A stretch of 8,522 nucleotides of DNA from JBKEHD01 sp046710445 (GTDB taxonomy: Bacteria; Pseudomonadota; Alphaproteobacteria; Rickettsiales; Midichloriaceae), in contig JBKEHD010000035.1 of the NCBI GenBank assembly GCA_046710445.1, positions 1 to 8,522 on the forward strand. Reading direction: 5' to 3'. The position numbers were made by a program, and so were the translations under genes. The notes below the pieces were generated by a model. That model worked only from the letters and a program-made list of their open reading frames with translations. It had not been told where the DNA came from and did not search any database. Positions 1 through 7,109 of this stretch are shown piece by piece. How positions within the stretch are numbered: the first letter of the stretch is position 1; every line of letters begins with the position of its first letter.

Positions 1-797
1 GGTACCAAAGAAAATAGCATATAATCTATACTTAAAATAATAAATTCTTCAAAATTTATCTCTGCACGCATTATGTATAAATATTTAGCTAATTTAGATC
101 CTTTATTCAGAAGAAGATTGTGTATAGTACCGGTAGCAATACCAGAAACTAAAGTGATATAAGCTAATCTGCCCATATCATGATTTAGTTCATTTTTATC
201 ATTGAATTTTTGAAATAATTCATATGTTGAAGCTGTTTCATCCAATGGCATGATCCTATTCAAAAGATTATAACTAGCTCCATCCAAATTATCTGATGCA
301 TAAGTTATAGCAAAAATAGGAAGTGATATAGAAAGTTTGATTGTAGTGTTATGAATACCAAGTTTACTTAGTGCTATATATGATGAACCCCCTATACCAA
401 TTTTTAAGACGTTATCTGAAAGTTGTGAATAATCAACTTCATTTCTAGTTAAATATTCAAATCCTATATATGATGATACAAAAGATACTGCGCTTCCTAT
501 CAATGCATAAGAAGGAGAGTAACAATAACTCATTACAGCAATTTCTGATGAGTAAACCAAATTATCATTATCAACAAGATTTTCCTCTTTTAAGTATTCA
601 TTTAAAAAATGAATAGGTACTGTAGAAGCAGCCCTTGCAAAATTTGCTATGAAATGCTCTCCATCTCTTCTAATAGCTAAGGTAGAAAGGAAAGTTATAG
701 CTGCAGTTCGAAAGCTTTGATTGTTATAGATTGAAATAGATGCTTCTATGCTAAAATCGTAGATTGAAATAAATGGTTCTATTCTAAATGCTTCCAT
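1..797 (-). CDS. Unrecognised protein, N-terminal part, runs off the left edge
   Basis: An uninterrupted minus-strand frame begins at ATG 797-795 and stays open for 265 codons to the window edge, so the C-terminus is missing. An in-frame TAA lies only eight codons upstream and no other start codon intervenes, so this ATG is well supported, although no clear Shine-Dalgarno precedes it. I do not recognise the family. Residues about 4-25 are an 11-residue tandem duplication (FRIEPFISIYD then FSIEASISIYN). There are hydrophobic, Ser/Gly/Ala-rich stretches near residues 97-113, 152-167 and 211-228 that could be membrane segments or buried helices; there is no classical N-terminal signal peptide. 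It is divergent from alaS and so independently transcribed. A long open frame in AT-rich DNA and normal-looking amino acid composition argue that it is real; function is unknown. Confidence 0.75.
   Translation of the reverse strand, partial: MEAFRIEPFISIYDFSIEASISIYNNQSFRTAAITFLSTLAIRRDGEHFIANFARAASTVPIHFLNEYLKEENLVDNDNLVYSSEIAVMSYCYSPSYALIGSAVSFVSSYIGFEYLTRNEVDYSQLSDNVLKIGIGGSSYIALSKLGIHNTTIKLSISLPIFAITYASDNLDGASYNLLNRIMPLDETASTYELFQKFNDKNELNHDMGRLAYITLVSGIATGTIHNLLLNKGSKLAKYLYIMRAEINFEEFIILSIDYMLFSLV
723..788 (-). repeat. Two 33-bp in-frame tandem repeats
   Basis: Units 756-788 and 723-755 encode FRIEPFISIYD and FSIEASISIYN near the N-terminus of the left-edge gene. On the plus strand TAGATTGAAATA recurs at 727 and 760. 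Confidence 0.75.
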
Positions 798-830
798 GAT
801 AATTGAGCAGAATGTATAGATTTATAAAAT

Positions 831-858
831 AATATAGGCGTTAATCGTATAATTGCAA
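831..858 (-). promoter_or_regulatory. Possible sigma70-type promoter of the leftward unknown gene
   Basis: Read on the minus strand, TTGCAA (858-853) is followed after 16 bp by TATATT (836-831). Transcription would start near 824, about 27 nt before the ATG at 797. Only a pattern match in AT-rich DNA. Confidence 0.35.
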
Positions 859-897
859 ATATTATAAAAATTATAGATGTGTATAACTGCGTATTTT

Positions 898-926
898 TTG
901 TTTTATATGACATGAAGTTGTAATAT
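898..926 (+). promoter_or_regulatory. Probable alaS promoter
   Basis: TTGTTT (898-903) and TAATAT (921-926) are separated by exactly 17 bp, a good sigma70-type match. Predicted start near 933 gives a leader of about 29 nt, too short for a T-box or other riboswitch. AAGAGA at 946-951, 10 nt before the ATG, is a plausible ribosome binding site. Confidence 0.5.
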
Positions 927-961
927 ACTCCATTCATATTGAATTAAGAGATAATTTTTTT

Positions 962-3544
962 ATGAAATTAAATGACATTAGAAGTTCTTTTTTAGATTAT
1001 TTTAAAAAATTAGATCATAAGATTTTACCATCTTCTGGCCTAATTCCACATAATGATCCTTCGTTACTTTTTACCAATGCTGGGATGGTTCAGTTCAAAA
1101 ATTCGTTTATAGGATTAGAGACTCCGTTATATCCTAGAATTAGCACTTCTCAAAAATGCATACGGGCAGGTGGAAAGCATAATGATTTAGAAAATGTAGG
1201 GTATACAACAAGGCATCATACGTTTTTTGAGATGTTAGGGAATTTTTCATTTGGAGATTATTTTAAAGAAGAAGCTATAGTATATGCGTGGAATTATCTT
1301 ATTAAGGAACTTGGTGTTTCGGAAGAAAAATTGTATATAACAGTATATCATGAAGATGATGAAGCTTACAAATTTTGGAAAAAGCTGACTGGTTTTTCTG
1401 ATAGCAAAATTATAAAAATAAAAACTAATGATAATTTTTGGTCTATGGGAGAATTTGGACCATGTGGTCCTTGCTCAGAGATTTTTTATGATCATGGTGA
1501 AAAATATGAAGGAGGCTTACCTGGTACAAAAGAACAGGATGGAGATAGATTTGTAGAAATATGGAATTTAGTATTTATGCAATTTGAAACGCTTACAAAT
1601 GGGAAAAGAAAAAATCTGCCGAAACCATGTATAGATACTGGGATGGGTTTGGAAAGAATTTCTGCTGTAATGCAAGGTACAAATGATAATTATGATACAG
1701 ATTTATTTAAAATTTTGATTCAAGCCTCTCAGGATATCACTTCCAATAAAGAAGATTTGGTATCACATAAAGTAATAGCGGACCATTTGCGATCTGCTTG
1801 TTTCTTAATATCAGATGGCATATTACCTTCGAATGAGGGTAGGGGATATGTTTTAAGAAGGATAATAAGGCGTGCTATTCGTCATGTTCATAATATTGGA
1901 TATAAAGATTTATTGTTGTACAAACTTGCACCTATATTTATTGGTGAGATGAGAGAATCGTATCCAGAATTAAATGAAGCTAAAGAATTGATAAATTCTG
2001 TTTTAGAAATGGAAGAGGGGAAGTTTAAAGAAACTATAAACACAGGAATGAAATATTTGTTGGAAGAATTAAATGATGTTTCTTCTGGTTCAATTTTTGA
2101 TGGGAAAAAAGCTTTTAAATTATATGATACATATGGCTTTCCACTAGATCTTACGGAAAACATACTGAAAGAAAAAAATATTTCGCTTGATAAAAAAGGT
2201 TATGAAAGCGAGATGCAACAGCAAAAAGTTAGAGCTAGAGCTGCTTGGAGTGGTAGTGGAGAAGAGGCTTCTTCTGAAATTTGGCATGCTATGAATGATA
2301 AATTTGGAGCAACAGAGTTTATTAGAGAAGAGCATACATCTTTTAAAGGAAAGATATTAGCGATTGTAAATAAAAATAATTTGCAAACAACTGCTGAAAT
2401 AAATGATGAAGTTATAATTGTTACAGATCAGACAACTTTTTATGCGGAATCAGGTGGTCAGATTGGAGATATGGGGAAGATAAATGGAAATGATGTATAT
2501 GACACTAAAAAATTTATAGGGAAGATTCATGGACATTTAGTAAAAGTTACTGAAGAGTTAAAAGTTGGTGATGAAGTTGATTTAAAGGTTGATTTCCAAA
2601 GAAGAAAAAAGATAAAAGCCAATCACTCAGCCACTCATTTATTGCAGTATTGCTTGAGATCTATTTTAGGAAAACATGTGATACAAAAAGGATCATTGGT
2701 TAATGATGAAAAATTAAGATTTGATTTTACAAATAATAAGTCTCTTACATCTGAAGAGGTCAAAAAGATTGAATGTATGATGAATAAATTAATTATAGAT
2801 AATAACAGTATCAACTGCAAAATCATGTCTATTAATGATGCCAAAGATAGTGGTGCTATGGCATTATTTGGTGAAAAATATGATGAAGAGGTTAGGGTTG
2901 TTTCTATGGGTGATTCTATAGAATTATGTGGAGGAACACATGTTTCTCAGTCTGGTGATATTGGTAATTTCATTATAATTTCAGAAGAATCTATATCAAG
3001 TGGAATAAGGAGAATTGAGGCAATTACTGGGCAAAAAGCTGTAGAATATTCTAGATCTAAAATAGATATATTAAATGAATCAAGTAAATTGCTAAAAATT
3101 AAAGATGAAAATTTGCTACAAACTATTAAAGATTTTCAAATAAACAATAAGGAATTTTTGAAAAAGATTGAGGATTATGAAATCAAAAATTTAATAAGGA
3201 AAATTAATGAGGAAAAACTTAAAACAGGTGTGACAATCCTCTCTCTTCGTATAAATGAAGAGAAGCAGTTAAATCTTAAAAAGATATATGATTATATTAA
3301 AAAGCTTCATAGCGATACAATTGTTGTTTTGATGAATACAGATGTAAAAAATTCTAGATTTTCACTTTTAGTAAGTATTCCAAAGCAGTTAATTGATAAA
3401 TATAGTGCAAAAGATATTGTAACCAACGCATTTGAACTCATTGGTGGAAAGGGTGGTGGAAACAAAGAAATTGCACAAGCTAGTGGTATTAATATAAATA
3501 AAGAACAAGAAGTTTATGAATTAATCAAAGGTTGTATTTTTTAA
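962..3544 (+). CDS. alaS: Alanyl-tRNA synthetase
   Basis: Class II aminoacyl-tRNA synthetase that charges tRNA-Ala in the cytoplasm and edits mischarged Ser/Gly. At 860 residues it is full length (the E. coli enzyme is about 876). The catalytic core has motif 1 near residues 25-50, motif 2 with RHHTFFEMLGNFSFGDYF at 84-101, and motif 3 with DTGMGLER at 225-232. The editing domain holds the zinc-binding HSATH (555-559) and CGGTH (656-660). The C-terminal C-Ala domain includes GGKGGG (828-833). ATG 962 gives the normal N-terminus and has AAGAGA 10 nt upstream. An orphan gene starts 46 bp after the stop with no clear terminator between, so read-through into the next two genes is likely. Sequence style (for example GGLPGTKEQDGDRF) resembles rickettsial AlaRS as I recall it. 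It uses a CGG codon at Arg68, read by the tRNA-Arg(CCG) encoded in this window. Confidence 0.98.
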   Translation: MKLNDIRSSFLDYFKKLDHKILPSSGLIPHNDPSLLFTNAGMVQFKNSFIGLETPLYPRISTSQKCIRAGGKHNDLENVGYTTRHHTFFEMLGNFSFGDYFKEEAIVYAWNYLIKELGVSEEKLYITVYHEDDEAYKFWKKLTGFSDSKIIKIKTNDNFWSMGEFGPCGPCSEIFYDHGEKYEGGLPGTKEQDGDRFVEIWNLVFMQFETLTNGKRKNLPKPCIDTGMGLERISAVMQGTNDNYDTDLFKILIQASQDITSNKEDLVSHKVIADHLRSACFLISDGILPSNEGRGYVLRRIIRRAIRHVHNIGYKDLLLYKLAPIFIGEMRESYPELNEAKELINSVLEMEEGKFKETINTGMKYLLEELNDVSSGSIFDGKKAFKLYDTYGFPLDLTENILKEKNISLDKKGYESEMQQQKVRARAAWSGSGEEASSEIWHAMNDKFGATEFIREEHTSFKGKILAIVNKNNLQTTAEINDEVIIVTDQTTFYAESGGQIGDMGKINGNDVYDTKKFIGKIHGHLVKVTEELKVGDEVDLKVDFQRRKKIKANHSATHLLQYCLRSILGKHVIQKGSLVNDEKLRFDFTNNKSLTSEEVKKIECMMNKLIIDNNSINCKIMSINDAKDSGAMALFGEKYDEEVRVVSMGDSIELCGGTHVSQSGDIGNFIIISEESISSGIRRIEAITGQKAVEYSRSKIDILNESSKLLKIKDENLLQTIKDFQINNKEFLKKIEDYEIKNLIRKINEEKLKTGVTILSLRINEEKQLNLKKIYDYIKKLHSDTIVVLMNTDVKNSRFSLLVSIPKQLIDKYSAKDIVTNAFELIGGKGGGNKEIAQASGININKEQEVYELIKGCIF

Positions 3545-3590
3545 AATATATCCTAATACATTTAACTCATTACAATATTTATTACTGATT

Positions 3591-4322
3591 ATGATTAAAG
3601 AAAAAGAGCTGTATGCAAGAGATATTTATAAAAAGTTTAAAGAGCAGTGCACAGGGTTTAGTAGTGAAGAATTTTTAGAGCGTGAGTACAAGCATTTATA
3701 TAATAAAGCTATGTGTGCGTATATGAGAAATGAATCTGATAGAAAAGATTATATCAATAGTAAATCAGCTATAGATATTATGAAATATTTCTTGATAAAT
3801 AATGATGCAGAATTAGCTTCCAAAGTATTTCTAGATTTTTTCAAAAGATCGGATTTCAATGATGCTCTTGAAACAATAAGGGATTCTTCCAATGAATCTG
3901 ATTTTAATGATGTCCTTGAAATTACACATTTTTTTGCTGCGAATGGCTATATTGATACTTCTCAAGAATTGGTTTGTAATCTATATAGTAAACTTTTCTA
4001 TGAAAATTATCCTGGCTTATCTGTTTGTACTAAAGGAAAATTTGTTGAGAGCTTAGCGTTCAGGATACCATATGATAGAGTAGATGCTATATTTTTTGAA
4101 TCTATGCTATTTATAGCCTGTAAAAGAGGTGATGAAAGTGATATAAAATCTATATTAAATTTTTCTTCAAAGCGTTTTTATATAGAAAGTTCAAGTAAAG
4201 ATGATATGTTTGACGCGTATGAATTTATAGATTTTTGTGGTAATGATCAGCTATATTTAGCAAGAGGTATGTTAGAAGGTAATGTAGAGGAAGTTACAGG
4301 AAATATGTACTTTGCGATATAA
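3591..4322 (+). CDS. Orphan 243-residue protein with a 16-residue internal duplication
   Basis: I do not recognise this protein. It is acidic to neutral, mostly helical-looking, with no signal peptide or membrane segment, so probably cytoplasmic or secreted by a non-Sec route. Residues 87-102 and 103-118 are a tandem duplication (SDFNDALETI and SDFNDVLEIT as the conserved halves), 48 bp apart in DNA. Residues 172-189 (MLFIACKRGDESDIKSIL) look faintly like a degenerate ankyrin-type helix pair, and the whole could be an alpha-solenoid; this is a weak impression. The ATG at 3591 is the first usable start after the alaS stop but lacks an obvious ribosome binding site. It sits 46 bp after alaS and 20 bp before the GNAT-GrpB gene on the same strand, suggesting a shared transcript. 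Length and open frame support a real gene; function is unknown. Confidence 0.8.
   Translation: MIKEKELYARDIYKKFKEQCTGFSSEEFLEREYKHLYNKAMCAYMRNESDRKDYINSKSAIDIMKYFLINNDAELASKVFLDFFKRSDFNDALETIRDSSNESDFNDVLEITHFFAANGYIDTSQELVCNLYSKLFYENYPGLSVCTKGKFVESLAFRIPYDRVDAIFFESMLFIACKRGDESDIKSILNFSSKRFYIESSSKDDMFDAYEFIDFCGNDQLYLARGMLEGNVEEVTGNMYFAI
3849..3944 (+). repeat. Two 48-bp in-frame tandem repeats
   Basis: Units 3849-3896 and 3897-3944 encode two 16-residue blocks in the orphan gene. The first ten residues (SDFNDALETI, SDFNDVLEIT) are clearly related; the second halves have diverged. Confidence 0.7.
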
Positions 4323-4342
4323 TATTTTTATTATGCTAAGAA

Positions 4343-5938
4343 ATGTTGAATGATGTAATTTTTCAAACAGACAGGCTTAAGATAATTGCTCCAACTATGA
4401 AGAGTTTGGATAATTGGTATAAATTACAATCTGATGCAGATGTAATGAGGTATATAGGCGATGGAAAGCCAAGAGATGAGGATGGAGCTAAAGCGAGTTT
4501 GCAAAAATCTATAAATCATTATGAAAAATATGGCTTCTCTTTATTTGATATTTATGAAAAAAATAGCAATGAATTTATAGGTGAGGCGGGATTAATTTAC
4601 ATAGCTTTTGATGAAGATAATCAAGATGTGGAAGTGGGGTATACACTTCATAAAAAATATTGGAATAAAGGATATGCAACAGAACTCGCTAAAGCATTTA
4701 TCAATTTAGGATTTACTAAATTTCATTTAGATAGAATAGTTGCTTGTTGCGAATCAGAAAATATAGCTTCAAGCAATGTAATGAAGAAGTGTGGTATGAG
4801 GTATAATGGTAAATATCTATACAATGGGAAGCATGAATGCGATAGATATATTGTACATAACGTAGTGATTGAAACAAACAATTTTTACCTGCGTCCTTTC
4901 CATAAAGAAGATGATTTTAAGCTATGCTACAATCTTTGGAATGACAAAAATGTTCTTGAATCAATGGAATGTAAGGCTTTGAAGAAAATCGATATAGAGG
5001 ATAAATTAAGTAGGTATAAAGCATGGATGGATAAGTTTGGTTTTACTAATTTTGCAGTATTTGCTAAAGGGTCAGATGATTTTGTGGGTTCATGTGGCAT
5101 CTCCTTATTTCATGATCCTGAGAATGATAGAAATCCACTTCCAGCAATAAATTTAGAGAGATATTTCAATAATGATGTCGAGCTTGGATATGTTTTGTAT
5201 AAGAAGTACTGGGGCAAAGGATATGCAACAGAACTTGCTAAAGCATGTGTGGATTTTATTTTTAATAATTATCCAGATATCCAAAGAATAGTAGCTGTTA
5301 CATTTTTAAATAATACAAAGTCACAAAACGTATTATCAAAATTAGGTTTTGAGTTTATTAAAGATGTGAAAAGTTTAAAATATGGTAAGGAAAAATTCTA
5401 TGTAACTTACGGAAAAGAGGATGCGCCCATCATATTATCAGAGTATGACGCTGAATGGCCTTTAAAATTTAAAAAAGAAAAAGATTTTCTAATGAGTGTT
5501 ATAGGGAAGTGGGTGTGTGGAAGCATAGAGCATATTGGTAGTACCTCAGTACCAGGACTAACCGCTAAGCCAGTTATAGATATAATGTTTGGTGTTAAAT
5601 CATTGGAAAGCTCTAAAGCAGCAATAGAATTATTAGTACAAAATGGATATAATTATTTTCCATATAAAAAAGAGGTAATGCATTGGTTTTGCAAGCCATC
5701 TCCTAACTTACGCACACATCATCTCCATTTAATACCCTATGAAAGCAATTTATGGAAAGAAAGGGTGAAATTTCGTGATATTCTTAGGGCAAATGCTGAA
5801 ATAGCTAATCAATATGTTGAATTAAAAAAAGAATTGGCGATTTGTTATAAGGAAGATCGCGAAATGTATACTGAAAAGAAATGGAACTTTATTCAGAAAG
5901 TTTTATCTGATGCATTAGCTATTCACAAAAATAGATGA
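4343..5938 (+). CDS. Three-domain fusion: GNAT acetyltransferase, GNAT acetyltransferase, GrpB/UPF0157
   Basis: This 531-residue protein has three parts. Residues about 1-172 and 175-357 are both RimJ/RimL-type GNAT N-acetyltransferase domains, each with the acetyl-CoA loop (KKYWNKGYATELAKA at 104-118, KKYWGKGYATELAKA at 287-301) and a C-terminal SxNVxxKxG(M/F) segment (143-152, 327-336). Residues about 360-526 are a GrpB/UPF0157 domain, a nucleotidyltransferase fold, with HIGSTSVPGLTAKPVIDI at 397-414 and HHLHLI at 459-464. GNATs move acetyl groups from acetyl-CoA to an amine (protein N-terminus, antibiotic, polyamine); the GrpB substrate is not established. The two GNAT units arose by duplication: 29 of 30 bases match between 4667-4696 and 5216-5245. 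The start ATG has only a weak upstream AAG and no rival in-frame start. It lies 20 bp after the orphan gene, probably co-transcribed. Substrate unknown; GNAT plus GrpB fusions are known, but I do not recall the tandem GNAT form as common. Confidence 0.92.
   Translation: MLNDVIFQTDRLKIIAPTMKSLDNWYKLQSDADVMRYIGDGKPRDEDGAKASLQKSINHYEKYGFSLFDIYEKNSNEFIGEAGLIYIAFDEDNQDVEVGYTLHKKYWNKGYATELAKAFINLGFTKFHLDRIVACCESENIASSNVMKKCGMRYNGKYLYNGKHECDRYIVHNVVIETNNFYLRPFHKEDDFKLCYNLWNDKNVLESMECKALKKIDIEDKLSRYKAWMDKFGFTNFAVFAKGSDDFVGSCGISLFHDPENDRNPLPAINLERYFNNDVELGYVLYKKYWGKGYATELAKACVDFIFNNYPDIQRIVAVTFLNNTKSQNVLSKLGFEFIKDVKSLKYGKEKFYVTYGKEDAPIILSEYDAEWPLKFKKEKDFLMSVIGKWVCGSIEHIGSTSVPGLTAKPVIDIMFGVKSLESSKAAIELLVQNGYNYFPYKKEVMHWFCKPSPNLRTHHLHLIPYESNLWKERVKFRDILRANAEIANQYVELKKELAICYKEDREMYTEKKWNFIQKVLSDALAIHKNR
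4667..4696 (+). repeat. Acetyl-CoA loop repeat, copy 1
   Basis: This 30-base stretch in the first GNAT domain matches 5216-5245 in the second at 29 of 30 positions, in the same frame, 549 bp (183 codons) apart. The wider 45-base window (4652-4696 against 5201-5245) matches at 38 positions. Flanking sequence has diverged much more. Confidence 0.85.
5216..5245 (+). repeat. Acetyl-CoA loop repeat, copy 2
   Basis: Second copy of the repeat at 4667-4696, in the second GNAT domain. The only difference in the 30 bases is a synonymous third-position change in a Leu codon (CTC against CTT). Confidence 0.85.
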
Positions 5939-5967
5939 GCTCGGTTTAGAGGAGATTATCTTATAAA

Positions 5968-6006
5968 CACTATCGGAACAGAGGTATTAGTACTATTCCA
6001 ATAGTG
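5968..6006. terminator. Hairpin between convergent genes, possible bidirectional terminator
   Basis: CACTAT (5968-5973) pairs with ATAGTG (6001-6006) and GGAA (5975-5978) with TTCC (5996-5999), with one C/A mismatch and a 17-nt loop. It lies between the end of the GNAT-GrpB gene (5938) and the end of the XRE gene (6037). On the minus strand it is followed by TTTATAAG, a short U-rich stretch; on the plus strand there is no U run, so termination rightward is doubtful. A competing pairing of AGGTATT (5982-5988) with AATACCT (6016-6022) is possible. Confidence 0.45.
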
Positions 6007-6036
6007 AGATCAATAAATACCTTGATTCAAGATTTA

Positions 6037-6456
6037 TTATTTTCCTGACATGCTTTTTACTAATGAGAGTATATTTTTTCTTATTCCTAAATCGCTTATA
6101 TGTTTAAAATGGTTAACTAATGTATCAACCTCTTCCTTAGAGGAAGCGTCGTAAAAATCAGCAGATTTTTTGTCATGTGCATATGCTTGATGGTTATTTT
6201 GAATATTGTAATTATCCATTTCTAACCCTTCAAAAAAATACTCAATTCCTACTTCAAGAAATTTAGAGAAATCATATAATTTGCTGGAACTAATTCTGTT
6301 TGTTCCTTTTTCATATTTTTGAATTTGCTGAAAAGTAAGATTTACAGATCCAGCTAAATCGTCTTGGCTAATTCTTTTTTCTAATCTTCTTTTTTTTAAT
6401 TTTTCTCCAACGTGTAAATCCACGCGATGAATTTTTTGTAATTCAACATTGTCCAT
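6037..6456 (-). CDS. XRE-family helix-turn-helix transcriptional regulator (PraR/EcxR-like)
   Basis: A 139-residue DNA-binding protein. The HTH domain spans about residues 16-74: VGEKLKKRRLEKRISQDDLA, then FQQIQKYEKGTNRIS (42-56), a Cro/C1-type pattern typical of small alphaproteobacterial regulators such as PraR of rhizobia and EcxR of Ehrlichia. A C-terminal helix (about 108-136, LVNHFKHISDLGIRKNILSLV) is the usual second conserved block in this group, probably for dimerisation. The frame extends upstream to 6573, but the start at ATG 6456-6454 is chosen because GGGAGGG (6473-6467) lies 10 nt upstream and because the extra 39 residues do not resemble the family N-terminus. It is divergent from greA. 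Targets are unknown; the inverted repeat in its own leader could be an autoregulatory operator. The family call is firm; the ortholog name is not. Confidence 0.92.
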   Translation of the reverse strand: MDNVELQKIHRVDLHVGEKLKKRRLEKRISQDDLAGSVNLTFQQIQKYEKGTNRISSSKLYDFSKFLEVGIEYFFEGLEMDNYNIQNNHQAYAHDKKSADFYDASSKEEVDTLVNHFKHISDLGIRKNILSLVKSMSGK

Positions 6457-6466
6457 AAATAAACTA

Positions 6467-6473
6467 CCCTCCC
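6467..6473 (-). promoter_or_regulatory. Strong Shine-Dalgarno of the XRE gene (decides the start)
   Basis: GGGAGGG on the minus strand, 10 nt before ATG 6456-6454. It is the strongest ribosome binding site in the window and places the start 39 codons inside the longest open frame. Confidence 0.85.
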
Positions 6474-6501
6474 GACTGTTATTTATATATTTTAATAATA
6501 A

Positions 6502-6531
6502 TATGCAAAAGCTACTCAGTCTACTTGCATA
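6502..6531. promoter_or_regulatory. Inverted repeat in the XRE leader, possible operator
   Basis: TATGCAA (6502-6508) and TTGCATA (6525-6531) are perfect 7-bp inverted arms with 16 bp between them, so arm centres are 23 bp apart, about two helical turns. It lies between the predicted XRE promoter and its Shine-Dalgarno. It could be an operator for a dimeric or tetrameric regulator, or a stem-loop in the leader RNA. CTACT also occurs as a direct repeat inside (6512-6516, 6521-6525). Confidence 0.4.
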
Positions 6532-6544
6532 AAATGTACAACCC

Positions 6545-6573
6545 ACTATATATGATTTATTGCCTTTTATCAA
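6545..6573 (-). promoter_or_regulatory. Predicted promoter of the XRE gene
   Basis: On the minus strand TTGATA (6573-6568) and TATAGT (6550-6545) are separated by 17 bp. Predicted start near 6538 gives a leader of about 82 nt that contains the inverted repeat. It overlaps the greA promoter. Confidence 0.45.
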
Positions 6574-6588
6574 GTATTAATGTATAAT
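6560..6588 (+). promoter_or_regulatory. Predicted greA promoter
   Basis: TTGCCT (6560-6565) and a perfect TATAAT (6583-6588) are separated by 17 bp. Predicted start near 6595, leader about 30 nt, with AAGGG (6611-6615) as ribosome binding site 9 nt before the greA ATG. The XRE -35 element lies inside this promoter's spacer. Confidence 0.6.
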
Positions 6589-6624
6589 AAACCCTTTATT
6601 ACAATAATTTAAGGGTGAATTGAT

Positions 6625-7104
6625 ATGAGTACAGATAGATTTCCCATATCAGATAGTGGTTTTAATAAAATGAAATCAGAGCTAGAGGCATTAAAAAGTG
6701 TAGAAAGGCCATCTGTGATAATTTCTATTGCTGAAGCTAGATCGCATGGCGATTTATCTGAAAATGCGGAATACCATGCTGCAAAAGAAAAGCAGGGATT
6801 TATAGAAGCTAAAATTTCTGATTTGGAAAATAAGTTAGCGAGATCTCAAATTGTTGATATTTCTAAAATAACTGGAAATACAGTAAAATATGGTGCTACA
6901 GTTGAAATATTAGATGAAGATACGGAAAAACAAATATCGTATAAGATAGTAAGCGATTATGAAGCTGATGTTTCTAAGGGATGGATATCAATCTCTTCGC
7001 CATTAGCTAAAAGTTTAACTAGCAAAGAATTGGGTGATTCTGTAGAATTCACCACACCAAAATACACTAAATATTATAAAATTATTTCTGTAAAATATAT
7101 TTAG
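6625..7104 (+). CDS. greA: Transcription elongation factor GreA
   Basis: GreA binds in the secondary channel of RNA polymerase and triggers cleavage of the backtracked transcript's 3' end so that stalled complexes can resume. At 159 residues it has the family's length (158 in E. coli). The N-terminal coiled coil (about residues 10-77) carries the signature HGDLSENAEYHAAKEKQ (41-57), with the tip acidic residues Asp43 and Glu46 (equivalent to D41 and E44 of E. coli). The C-terminal FKBP-like domain (about 83-159) contains the usual SISSPLAKSLTSKELGD (122-138). ATG 6625 has AAGGG 9 nt upstream and a good promoter. It is divergent from the XRE regulator, which could affect it through overlapping promoters, and tRNA-Arg begins 5 nt after its stop, so the two probably share a transcript processed by tRNA maturation enzymes. 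Confidence 0.98.
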   Translation: MSTDRFPISDSGFNKMKSELEALKSVERPSVIISIAEARSHGDLSENAEYHAAKEKQGFIEAKISDLENKLARSQIVDISKITGNTVKYGATVEILDEDTEKQISYKIVSDYEADVSKGWISISSPLAKSLTSKELGDSVEFTTPKYTKYYKIISVKYI

Positions 7105-7109
7105 CGTAA

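Noticed and set aside
927..961. T-box or other riboswitch controlling alaS
   Set aside because: The predicted leader is about 29 nt, with no room for such a structure.
1888..2844. Three minus-strand open frames inside alaS (1888-2163, 2144-2335, 2635-2844)
   Set aside because: They lie opposite a conserved gene, have no ribosome sites or family features, and are shadows of alaS codons.
4343..6456. Toxin-antitoxin reading of the GNAT protein and the XRE regulator
   Set aside because: They are convergent rather than co-transcribed, are separated by a hairpin, and GNAT toxins usually pair with a small RHH antitoxin directly upstream; the XRE protein looks like a housekeeping alphaproteobacterial regulator.
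6457..6573. Extension of the XRE protein by 39 residues to the ATG at 6573
   Set aside because: The strong GGGAGGG site fits the start at 6456, the extra residues do not match the family, and the extension would overlap the predicted promoter.
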